52,861 nt of DNA from Streptosporangium minutum (GTDB lineage: Bacteria > Actinomycetota > Actinomycetes > Streptosporangiales > Streptosporangiaceae), in the NCBI RefSeq assembly GCF_002149035.1, contig NZ_NGFP01000024.1, forward strand, positions 1 to 52,861, given 5' to 3'. The notes beneath the pieces are model-generated. The model was not told the origin of the DNA. It was given only the letters and a program-made list of their open reading frames with translations, and did not search any database. Every line of letters starts with the position of its first letter. Position 1 is the stretch's first letter. The position numbers were made by a program, and so were the translations under genes. This document shows positions 23,741 through 31,008 of the stretch, in pieces.

Positions 23741-24519
23741 GGGACTACGAGAAGCTGAAGATCGACTGGGCCGCCGACGGAGTGCTCAGGATCGTGCTCA
23801 GCGAGCCGCGCAGGCTCAACGCCGTGGACATGACCGGCCATCGCGAGCTCGCCGAGGTCTGGCGGGACGTCGACCGCGACGACGACGTGCGCGCGGTCGT
23901 CATCCGAGGCGAGGGCGAGGCGTTCTCCGCCGGCGGCGACCTGTCGATGATCGAGGAGATGACGCGCGACCACGCCACGCGCCTGCGCGTCTTCGCCGAG
24001 GCGCGCGACATCGTCTACAACGTGCTCAACTGCGCCAAGCCGGTCGTCTCGGCCATCCAGGGGCCCGCGGTGGGCGCGGGGCTCGCGGTCGCACTGCTGG
24101 CCGACATCTCCGTCGCCGGCCGTACGGCCCGCATCATCGACGGCCACACCCGGCTGGGCGTCGCGGCCGGCGACCACGCCGCCATCGTCTGGCCGCTGCT
24201 GTGCGGGCTGGCCAAGGCCAAATACCACCTGCTGCTGTGCGAGCCGGTCACCGGCGAGCAGGCGGAGGCGATGGGCCTGGTCAGCCTCTGCGTCGACGAC
24301 GACCAGGTGCACGAAAGGGCCCTGGAGATCGCCTCCCGGCTGGCCGGCGGCTCCGCCGAGGCGATCCGCCTGACGAAGTACTCCCTCAACAACTGGCTCC
24401 GTCTCGCCGGCCCCTCCTTCGACGCCTCCCTGGCCATGGAGTTCCTCGGGTTCACCGGTCCGGACGTGGCCGAGGGCGTGCGGGCCGTCCGCGAGAAGCG
24501 GCCGCCCAGGTTCGGCTGA
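23737..24519 (+). CDS. Enoyl-CoA hydratase/isomerase family protein
   Basis: The 260-residue crotonase-fold protein shows the oxyanion-hole segments [15 protein letters not shown] (~66-80) and [19 protein letters not shown] (~105-123). Where hydratases carry catalytic Glu residues, this protein has [16 protein letters not shown], so an Asp replaces Glu and the activity may be isomerase-like or otherwise changed. The GTG start overlaps the esterase stop (GTGA). Together with the esterase it suggests release and processing of an acyl group. Confidence 0.87.
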   Translation: MRDYEKLKIDWAADGVLRIVLSEPRRLNAVDMTGHRELAEVWRDVDRDDDVRAVVIRGEGEAFSAGGDLSMIEEMTRDHATRLRVFAEARDIVYNVLNCAKPVVSAIQGPAVGAGLAVALLADISVAGRTARIIDGHTRLGVAAGDHAAIVWPLLCGLAKAKYHLLLCEPVTGEQAEAMGLVSLCVDDDQVHERALEIASRLAGGSAEAIRLTKYSLNNWLRLAGPSFDASLAMEFLGFTGPDVAEGVRAVREKRPPRFG

Positions 24520-24548
24520 CCGGGCGTCCGGCCGGAGGGGCGGACGGT

Positions 24549-24581
24549 GGGCGCGCGGGCGGAACCCGGGACCGCGCGCCC
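24549..24581. terminator. Convergent terminator hairpin
   Basis: GGGCGCGCGG (24549-24558) pairs perfectly with CCGCGCGCCC (24572-24581), with a 13-nt loop. It lies between the convergent hydratase and SRPBCC genes. Confidence 0.65.
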
Positions 24582-24591
24582 CGCGACCGGT

Positions 24592-25014
24592 TCAGGCCGG
24601 GAAACGCCTGTGCAGGGCGGCCAGCCCCGGTTCGAAGATGCCCCGGGTGACGATCTTGGTGATCTTCGCCTCGTCGTCGGCCTCGAAGGCGGCCGACCAC
24701 TCGACGAAGGCCCGGCCGCTGTCGGTGACGGGGGAGACCCGGTAGAGGGCCCGGTAGTCCCGCATCGGCAACGGGCTCTCGAGGATCTCGTAGGCGGCCG
24801 AGCGGGAGCCGTCGTCGAGGGTGAGCAGCCGTTCCCGGAAGGTCCCGCCCGGGCCCTCGATCCTGCGCACGGCCCCCGGCCGGAGGCCGTCGCCCTCCTC
24901 GATCTCGCAGAGGGTGATCCCGGGCAGCCATTCGGCCAGGTTGCCGAAGTCCCTGAGGTAACCCCACACCTCCTCGGCTGAGGCGTTGAGCACGGTGCTG
25001 GCGTAGGCGGACAT
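24592..25014 (-). CDS. SRPBCC family protein (polyketide cyclase/START-like)
   Basis: The 140-residue protein has the START/SRPBCC layout: an opening strand and helix ([28 protein letters not shown]), a central antiparallel sheet with GAVRRIEG and [19 protein letters not shown], and a long C-terminal helix from [15 protein letters not shown]. It would form a hydrophobic pocket for a lipid or polyketide-like ligand. ATG 25014 has a GGAGCGG upstream. No catalytic residues can be assigned. Confidence 0.85.
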   Translation of the reverse strand: MSAYASTVLNASAEEVWGYLRDFGNLAEWLPGITLCEIEEGDGLRPGAVRRIEGPGGTFRERLLTLDDGSRSAAYEILESPLPMRDYRALYRVSPVTDSGRAFVEWSAAFEADDEAKITKIVTRGIFEPGLAALHRRFPA

Positions 25015-25081
25015 CGGCCGCTCCCTCGTGTTCGTCCCGACCTGCTCATGATCTGCCCGTACGGGCCGCTCCGCAATCGGC

Positions 25082-26263
25082 TCAGAAGCTTCTGGGCAGT
25101 CCCAGCACCTGGGTGGCGAGGTAGTTGAGCAGAAGTTCCTCGGTGACCGGGGCGACCTTGCCGATGCGGGCGTCGGCCAGCAGGCGGGCGACCGGATACT
25201 CCAGCGAGTAGGCCATGCCGCCGTGGGTCTGGAAGGCGTGGTCGGCCGCCTCCCACGCAGCCTGGGAGGCGGTCAGCTTGGCGATGTTGGCCTCGGTGCC
25301 GCAGGGCCGCTGCCGGTCGAACAGCCAGGCGGCCTTGTAGAGCATCAGCCTGGCCAGCTCGATCTTCGCCTTGACCTGGGCCAGGGGGAAGGCGATGGCC
25401 TGGTTGGCGCCGATCGGGCGGCCGAAGACCTCGCGCTCCTTGGCGTACTGCACGGCCACTCTCAGCGCGACCTCGGCGCCGCCCAGGGCGGAGGCCGCCA
25501 GCAGGACGCGCTCGGGGTTGAGGATGTCCCACAGCACCAGCGCGCCCCGGTCCACCTCGCCCACGACGTTGGCCGAGGGCACCCGCAGATCGTCGATGAA
25601 GACCATGTTGGACGGGGTGGTGTTGGCGCCCATCTTCGGGATCGGCTGGAAGGAGAGCCGCCCGGCGGCGACCGCCTCGGGCACGTTGACCAGGAAGACC
25701 GTCATGCCGTCGGTGCGCGGCCTGGCCTCGGCGGCCGGGACGGTCCGGGTGACCAGCAGCATCCAGGTGGCGCGCTGCACACCGGTGATCCAGATCTTCT
25801 GGCCGTTGACGACGAACTCGTCGCCGTCGCGGCGGGCGAAGGTGGTGATGCCCAGGGCGTTGGACCCGGCGTCGGGCTCGGTCAGGGCGAAGCAGGTCTC
25901 CAGCTCACCGGTGGCGAGTCCGGGCAGCAGCTCGTCGCGCTGCCACCGGCTGCCGTGCCTGGCCAGGGTCATGGCGCCGAAGCCCGGGGTGAGGACGTAG
26001 GTGAACGCCGACCCCCCGGCGGATCCGGACGCCGACAGCGTCTCGGTGGCCACGGCCAGTTCGAGCAGTCCCTGGCCGCCTCCGCCGTACTCCTCCGGTA
26101 CGGCCAGGCCGAGCCAGCCGCCCTTGGCCAGCTCCGCCCAGACCTCCTCGGGCCAGCGCTTCTCGCTCTCGCAGCGCTGCCAGTAGTCCAGGTCGTAGCG
26201 CGAGCAGATGTCGGCGACACCGCGCTGGACGGCGAGGGCGCTCTCGGGAAGAGTGAAGTCCAC
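25082..26263 (-). CDS. Acyl-CoA dehydrogenase family protein
   Basis: The 393-residue flavoenzyme has the N-terminal helical domain ([25 protein letters not shown]), the FAD-binding [16 protein letters not shown] and [12 protein letters not shown] segments, and the C-terminal helical domain with [38 protein letters not shown]. The catalytic base is expected near the APVTEE segment, where many family members have YEGT or YEGS. The change may alter specificity. It should oxidise an acyl-CoA. An AGAAC-GGA-GTTCT dyad lies about 36 bp upstream. Confidence 0.9.
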   Translation of the reverse strand: MDFTLPESALAVQRGVADICSRYDLDYWQRCESEKRWPEEVWAELAKGGWLGLAVPEEYGGGGQGLLELAVATETLSASGSAGGSAFTYVLTPGFGAMTLARHGSRWQRDELLPGLATGELETCFALTEPDAGSNALGITTFARRDGDEFVVNGQKIWITGVQRATWMLLVTRTVPAAEARPRTDGMTVFLVNVPEAVAAGRLSFQPIPKMGANTTPSNMVFIDDLRVPSANVVGEVDRGALVLWDILNPERVLLAASALGGAEVALRVAVQYAKEREVFGRPIGANQAIAFPLAQVKAKIELARLMLYKAAWLFDRQRPCGTEANIAKLTASQAAWEAADHAFQTHGGMAYSLEYPVARLLADARIGKVAPVTEELLLNYLATQVLGLPRSF

Positions 26264-26283
26264 CGTGATCAGCTCCGTTCTCG

Positions 26284-26312
26284 TTGCGTGCGCAATAGTA
26301 GAACGGAGTTCT
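26284..26312 (-). promoter_or_regulatory. Operator-like dyads upstream of the acyl-CoA dehydrogenase gene
   Basis: Two dyads are adjacent: TTGCGTGCGCAA (26284-26295) and AGAACGGAGTTCT (26300-26312). The latter resembles the AGAAC/GTTCT half-sites used by TetR regulators of steroid and fatty-acid catabolism (KstR-like), although the spacer is three bases rather than two. They lie 21-49 bp before the start codon. Confidence 0.4.
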
Positions 26313-26381
26313 GTTCAGGCTCCAGCCCCGAGGCGGTGCCGTCCGGCCCGGATCCGGCCGGCCGACGGGACGCGTCCCGGC

Positions 26382-26990
26382 TCAGGCCGGGCCGGCCACG
26401 CACTCCCGCGGCCTGCGCGCGTGATAGACGAAGGCCGGGGGGATGTTGCCCCACACCGTGCGGCCCACGACGACCTCCTCGAAGGTGTCGAGCAGGCGCT
26501 GCCGGAAGCGCTGCGCGGGGGGCAGGCGCTTGGCGAAGCTGTAGGCGAAGGTGGTGAAGGCCGTGTTCGGATCCATGATCGCGGTGACGGCGTCCATCAG
26601 GCGGGTCTGCGTCTCCTCCGAGAACGCCGCCCAGGGGAGCCCGCTCACGATCGCGTCGGCCTTGTGGAAACCGCGCTCCTCCAGCAGCTGGGGCAGCCGC
26701 GCCGCGTCGTCGACCACGACGTCCACCTTCGGGTGCCGGGCGGCGAGGAAGTCGGCCAGCCTCGGGTTGATCTCGACAGCCATGTGGTGCCCCCGGCCGC
26801 CCAGCCGCCGCTGGATCTCCGCCGTGAACGCGCCGGTGCCGGGCCCCAGCTCGACGATCACCGGGTCGCCCCGGCGGGGGACCGGTGTCGTCACCGTCTC
26901 GGCGAGCCGTCGCGAGCTCGGCGCCACCGCCCCGACCGTCCCCGGCGAACGCATCCACTGACCCAGGAACAGCGTGGTGTCATTGGTCAT
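26382..26990 (-). CDS. Class I SAM-dependent methyltransferase (phospholipid N-methyltransferase-like)
   Basis: The 202-residue protein has the SAM motif I VIVELGPGTGAFTAEI (~residues 43-58), the acidic AVEINPRL, VVVDDAARLP and the motif IV-like ADAIVSGLPWAAFS. The opening FLGQWMRSPGTVGAVAPSSRRLA and SGLPW motif match the PmtA/KsgA-like phospholipid methyltransferase subgroup. Substrate could be phosphatidylethanolamine, by inference only. ATG 26990 is divergent from the histidine-kinase gene. Confidence 0.82.
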   Translation of the reverse strand: MTNDTTLFLGQWMRSPGTVGAVAPSSRRLAETVTTPVPRRGDPVIVELGPGTGAFTAEIQRRLGGRGHHMAVEINPRLADFLAARHPKVDVVVDDAARLPQLLEERGFHKADAIVSGLPWAAFSEETQTRLMDAVTAIMDPNTAFTTFAYSFAKRLPPAQRFRQRLLDTFEEVVVGRTVWGNIPPAFVYHARRPRECVAGPA

Positions 26991-27119
26991 GTTGTGAAGG
27001 GTAGAGGCTTCCCGGAGGCGCGCGCCCCCGCCATTCGGCCGATCTTCCGGCCACTTGGAGGAGGAGGCGCCCTCCTGGAGGATGAGAGAGCCGGGGGCGG
27101 GCCCGGATACCTTTTCCGT

Positions 27120-28784
27120 ATGCGATCCCGTGGTCCGGTCCTGGACGTCTGCCTGGCCGCCGCGGGAGTCGTTCTCGACCTGCTGCTCTCGGGCAAGTCC
27201 GGCCAGAGCGGCACGGCGCCCTGGTGGATCGTGGGGATCTTCTCGCTGCTCGCCGGAGTCCCCCTGGGATTCGTCCGGCGCCGCCCGTTCGCGGTCTGCC
27301 TCTACCAGGCGGTCTTCCTGGTCGTGTGCGACCGGCTCGGCGCCCACACCTCCAACACGGTGCAGACCCTGCTCCCCGTCGCGGTGGCGATGCTCGCCTA
27401 CCGCGGCACCTGGCGGTGGATCGCACCGGCGGCCGTCCTGACCGCCGCCGCCACGGCGATCAACCTCGCCGACCCCGGGATCGCCTTCACCTCCAGCACC
27501 TGGTACCTGCCGCTCGGGATGAGCGCCGTCCCGGTCGTCATCGGCCGCTACCTGCGCAGTCCCATCGAGCCGGTGTCCGGGGTGGAGCGGCGCCCAGGCC
27601 TCGACCTGCTGCTCGCGGGCGGCGGGGTGGCCTTCATGGTGCTCGACACCTGGACGGAGTGGGACGGCGGGCAGCTGCCGGTCTGGGCGGCCGGCTGGTT
27701 CGCCATCGGCTGCGGCCTCACCGCCGGCCTGGCGCGCAGCCTGCCCGCCACGGCGTTCGCGCTGCAGGCGCTGCTGGTGCTCCTGGCCGACCAGAACGCG
27801 GGGTTCGCCGCCAACTCGATGCAGGGGCTGTTCCTGGTCACGCTGGGCGTGTTCGCGATGCGCGCCCCGTGGTCCTGGACGGCCGTCGCCTACCTGATCG
27901 CCAGCGGCGTGACCGCGCTGAACGTCGTCGAAGGCGAGCTGTCACACGTCACCCCGCCCCGGGTGGCCGCGCTGCTGGCGATGGTGGCGGCCCCCATCGT
28001 CATCGGCCGCTACGTCGGCGTCCGCCGGGCCGCGGCGGATCTGGAGCTGGCCGTGGCGGAGGAGGCCAGGCAGCTCATCGCCGAGCGCGCCCGGGCCGAC
28101 CTGCTGGCCGAGCGCGAACGCATCGCCCGCGACGTCCACGACATCGTGGCCCACCACGTCGCCGCCATGGTGCTGCGGGCGGGCGCCGCCCAGTACGCGG
28201 CGCCCTCCGGTCCGGTGGCCGAGGCGCTGTCCGACATCCGGTCCACCGGCCACCAGGTGCTGGAGGACCTGCGCGGCCTGCTCAACGTGCTGCGCGACCC
28301 GGATCTCGCCCACCTGCCCGTGGCCGCCCCCGAGGAGGTGGTGCGCGACGCGGTGGAGCGGATGAACGCGGCCGGGCTGAAGGTCGAGCTCCACCTCGGC
28401 CCGGAGGCCGAGCTCGCGCCCCTGGTGGCCCGGGCCTCGGCCGCCCGGATCGTCCAGGAGGGCCTGACCAACGTCCTCAAGCACGCCGGTCCCGGCACCT
28501 CGGCGGTCGTCGAGCTCGGGGTGGCCGGCGACTCGCTCGGGGTGAACGTGCTCAGCGGCGCGCCGCCCGGCCCCCGCGACGCGCTGCCCTCCTCCGGGCA
28601 GGGCATCGCGGGCATGCGGGAACGGGCCAGGGCCCTGGGCGGAGACCTCTCCGCCGGCCCCGACGGGGCCGGCGGCTGGCGGCTGGCGGCGACGCTCCCC
28701 CTGGAGCGCGCCGACCGTGTGTGCGCGGAGACCCCTTCGCGCAGGAGACTGCCCTGGTGGCGTGAGGAAAGCGAGACTTCGTGA
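27120..28784 (+). CDS. Sensor histidine kinase (HisKA_3, NarL-type partner)
   Basis: This 554-residue kinase has an N-terminal membrane domain of about ten hydrophobic helices (residues 1-310). Next come a coiled linker (LELAVEEARQLIAERARADLLAERE), the HisKA_3 dimer helix with phospho-acceptor His340 in RDVHDIVAHHVAAMV, and a HATPase domain (RIVQEGLTNVLKHAG as N-box, SSGQGIAGMRERARALGG as G-box). The start at ATG 27120 is chosen because the hydrophobic domain begins at once; the frame is open much further left but overlaps other genes. The response regulator follows after 46 bp. Confidence 0.92.
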   Translation: MRSRGPVLDVCLAAAGVVLDLLLSGKSGQSGTAPWWIVGIFSLLAGVPLGFVRRRPFAVCLYQAVFLVVCDRLGAHTSNTVQTLLPVAVAMLAYRGTWRWIAPAAVLTAAATAINLADPGIAFTSSTWYLPLGMSAVPVVIGRYLRSPIEPVSGVERRPGLDLLLAGGGVAFMVLDTWTEWDGGQLPVWAAGWFAIGCGLTAGLARSLPATAFALQALLVLLADQNAGFAANSMQGLFLVTLGVFAMRAPWSWTAVAYLIASGVTALNVVEGELSHVTPPRVAALLAMVAAPIVIGRYVGVRRAAADLELAVAEEARQLIAERARADLLAERERIARDVHDIVAHHVAAMVLRAGAAQYAAPSGPVAEALSDIRSTGHQVLEDLRGLLNVLRDPDLAHLPVAAPEEVVRDAVERMNAAGLKVELHLGPEAELAPLVARASAARIVQEGLTNVLKHAGPGTSAVVELGVAGDSLGVNVLSGAPPGPRDALPSSGQGIAGMRERARALGGDLSAGPDGAGGWRLAATLPLERADRVCAETPSRRRLPWWREESETS

Positions 28785-28830
28785 GCGAGTGCGGTGTCGC
28801 CGGGATCTCCGAGCCGTCCGGGGAGGCCCC

Positions 28831-29532
28831 GTGATCAGGGTCGTCATCGCCGACGACCAGGCGCTCGTGCGCGCGGGCGTGCGGATGCTGCTGCAGGCCG
28901 CCGGGGAGATGGAGGTCTGCGGCGAGGCCGTCGACGGGGCGCAGGCCGTCCAGCAGGCCGAGCTGCTCCGCCCCGACGTGCTGCTGATGGATCTGCGCAT
29001 GCCCAGGATGGACGGGCTGGAGGCGACCCGGCGGATCCTGGGGTCCTGGCCCGGCGCGCGGATCGTGATCCTCACCACCTTCGCCGAGGACGAGAACGTC
29101 TACGCCGCGCTGCGCGCCGGGGCGATCGGCTTCCTGGTCAAGGACGACGAGCCGGAGAGGATGGTCGACGCCGTGCGCAGGGCCGCCGCCGGGGAGCCGC
29201 TGCTGGCCCCCTCGGTGCTGCGCCGCGTGGTCGAGCGCGCGCTCGCCGCCGAGGAGCAGGCCGCCGTGCAGGTCCCGGCCGGGCTCACCGACCGCGAGCT
29301 GGAGGTTCTGGCGCTGGTCGGGGTGGGGCTGTCCAACGCGGAGATCGCCGACGCCCTCCATGTGGGCGTCACCACCGTCAAGACCCACGTCTCGACCGCC
29401 ATGGACAAGCTGGGCCTGCGCAACCGCACCCAGGCCGCGGTGGTCGCGCACCGGATCGGCCTGGTCGACGCGGAGTTCCGCCCGGTCGCGAATCCACCAC
29501 GAGGCGTACCGAGGAGTCACCCCTCAGGCTGA
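28831..29532 (+). CDS. LuxR/NarL-family response regulator
   Basis: The 233-residue regulator has a receiver domain (acidic pair Asp8-Asp9, phospho-acceptor Asp54 in LLMDLRMPRMDG, Lys in FLVKDDEPERM) and a C-terminal LuxR helix-turn-helix (LTDRELEVLALVGVGLSNAEIADALHVGVTTVKTHVSTAMDKLGLRNR). It is the cognate partner of the kinase encoded upstream. GTG 28831 has GGGGAGG four bases before it. Its likely targets include its own operon and perhaps the small membrane protein gene next to it. Confidence 0.93.
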   Translation: MIRVVIADDQALVRAGVRMLLQAAGEMEVCGEAVDGAQAVQQAELLRPDVLLMDLRMPRMDGLEATRRILGSWPGARIVILTTFAEDENVYAALRAGAIGFLVKDDEPERMVDAVRRAAAGEPLLAPSVLRRVVERALAAEEQAAVQVPAGLTDRELEVLALVGVGLSNAEIADALHVGVTTVKTHVSTAMDKLGLRNRTQAAVVAHRIGLVDAEFRPVANPPRGVPRSHPSG

Positions 29533-29598
29533 CGACCCGGGGTGCCCGCCGCGGCGACGATGTGCTCCGAACCACTCACCGGAGGAAGGACACATCTC

Positions 29599-30018
29599 AT
29601 GCAGGAGGTCGTCACCCCGCCGTCCACAGCACAGGGCCGCCCCGTTTCCGCAGGTCTGCTCTACGGCCTGCGCATCCTGGTCACCGCCCAGGCGGTCGCC
29701 CTGGTCGTCGCCGCCTCGTTCGCCGGCCAGGCCGTGCAGGGCGGGGAGGATCTGGCGGAGACCCACGTCATGGTCGGGATGGTGGTGCACCTGATCGCGC
29801 TGCTGCAGATCGTGGCGGCCGTGCTGGTCTGGCGGCCGGGCCGGGGAGCGGGGTGGCCCGCGCTGGCCAGCCTGGGCCTGCTCCTGATCGGCATGGGCCA
29901 GCACTTCAGCTGGGAGATGCTCGGCACCCACGTGCCCAGCGGGCTGACCCTGTTCGGCCTGACCGTGGCCGTGCTGATCTGGGCCTGGTCGCCTCGCGCC
30001 GCCGTACGCCGCCCCTGA
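29599..30018 (+). CDS. Small four-helix membrane protein of unknown function
   Basis: The protein is 139 residues with four hydrophobic segments (about 18-45, 52-75, 84-100, 112-130). Histidines sit near membrane faces in ETHVMVGMVVHLIA and GMGQHFSWEMLGTHVPSG. The pattern could coordinate a haem, but no known motif supports it. ATG 29599 follows GGAGGAAGGA by eight bases, better than the in-frame ATG at 29542. It follows the two-component pair by 66 bp in the same direction, suggesting it is part of, or a target of, that system. Confidence 0.7.
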   Translation: MQEVVTPPSTAQGRPVSAGLLYGLRILVTAQAVALVVAASFAGQAVQGGEDLAETHVMVGMVVHLIALLQIVAAVLVWRPGRGAGWPALASLGLLLIGMGQHFSWEMLGTHVPSGLTLFGLTVAVLIWAWSPRAAVRRP

Positions 30019-30035
30019 GCCTCACCGAGGCGTCG

Positions 30036-30079
30036 CCGAGGCGCCACCGCGGCCCGCAGGGGCCTCGGTGGCGCCTCGG
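30036..30079. terminator. Long hairpin after the two-component operon
   Basis: A perfect 14-bp stem (30036-30049 with 30066-30079) with a 16-nt loop begins 17 bp after the stop codon at 30018. It is a probable terminator, without a T tract. Confidence 0.65.
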
Positions 30080-30159
30080 AGTGTTTCCCCGCCCGGTCGT
30101 GTCCGTCCGGCGCCCTGGGACGGGCTGGGCTCCGGCTGGGCCGTCCCGGGCCGACGCAC

Positions 30160-30270
30160 TCCCCGCTCCCGGGACCCAGGTCCCCGCCCCCGTTCCCGTT
30201 CCCGTTCCTGGGACCCGGATCCCCGCTCCCGCTCCCCGCTCCTGCTCTCCGCTCCCGGGTCCCGGGTCCC
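30160..30270 (+). repeat. Pyrimidine-rich simple-repeat tract
   Basis: In the 390-bp gap before the phosphatidyltransferase gene, the plus strand is dominated by C and T with iterated cccgtt (three in a row near 30190-30207) and repeated ccgctc words up to 30257. Imperfect inverted arms (30169-30180 and 30207-30218, one mismatch) flank the hexamer run. It codes for nothing convincing. Outside this tract and the hairpin I see only the likely promoter for the next operon. Confidence 0.7.
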
Positions 30271-30408
30271 GTGAGCGTCCGGGGGAGTCCCGTCCCTGGT
30301 CGGGGCCGCCCGCGCCGGTCCGGAGGACGGATCCGGAACAGGCGAGACGGTCCGTGCGCCCCCCGCACCGGTAGGGTCGGCATCAAGTGCGGGAGGGGAG
30401 ACATACGG

Positions 30409-31005
30409 GTGAATCCGGAAGCATCGGGAGCCGAGGATCGGATCTGGACGGTTCCCAACGCGTTGAGCCTGGCCAGGCTCCTCGGCGTGCCGGTCTTCCT
30501 CTGGCTGGTGCTGGGGCCCAAGGCCGACGGCTGGGCCGTCGCGTTGCTGATGCTGGCCGGCTTCTCCGACTGGCTCGACGGCAAGATCGCCCGGGCGTGG
30601 AACCAGACCAGCAGGCTCGGCCGCCTGCTCGACCCGCTGGCCGACCGGCTGTACATCCTGGCCACCCTGTTCGGCCTGGCCATGCGGGACATCATCCCCT
30701 GGTGGCTGGCGCTGGCGATCCCGCTGCGCGACGTCATGCTGCTGGGCATCCCGCCCATCCTGCGCCGCCTGGGGTACGGCCCGGCGCTGCCGGTGCACTT
30801 CCTCGGCAAGGCCGCCACCGCCAACCTGCTCTACTCCTTCCCGCTGCTCTTCCTCGCCCACCATGACGCCTGGTACGCGGATGTGGCCGGAATCGTCGGC
30901 TGGTCGCTCGCGATCTGGGGCACAGGTCTGTACTGGTGGTCCGGGGTGCTGTATTGGGTACAGGTGCGGCAGCTCGCCAAAGGAGCCAAACGCCTTAAGA
31001 GGTGA
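30409..31005 (+). CDS. CDP-alcohol phosphatidyltransferase family protein
   Basis: The 198-residue membrane enzyme carries the family signature D-x2-D-G-x2-A-R-x8-G-x3-D-x3-D, seen as SDWLDGKIARAWNQ followed by LGRLLDPLADR (residues ~56-85). About five or six hydrophobic helices surround it. It transfers a phosphatidyl group from CDP-diacylglycerol to an alcohol such as glycerol-3-phosphate or inositol phosphate; which one cannot be told. The start GTG 30409 follows GGGAGGGG. It is three bases from the nucleotidyltransferase gene, a pairing conserved in actinobacteria. Confidence 0.9.
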   Translation: MNPEASGAEDRIWTVPNALSLARLLGVPVFLWLVLGPKADGWAVALLMLAGFSDWLDGKIARAWNQTSRLGRLLDPLADRLYILATLFGLAMRDIIPWWLALAIPLRDVMLLGIPPILRRLGYGPALPVHFLGKAATANLLYSFPLLFLAHHDAWYADVAGIVGWSLAIWGTGLYWWSGVLYWVQVRQLAKGAKRLKR

Positions 31006-31008
31006 TGT

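Noticed and set aside
26208-27119. Extension of the histidine-kinase frame by 304 codons upstream
   Set aside because: It would overlap the start of the acyl-CoA dehydrogenase gene and the whole methyltransferase gene on the other strand. The membrane domain begins right at ATG 27120.
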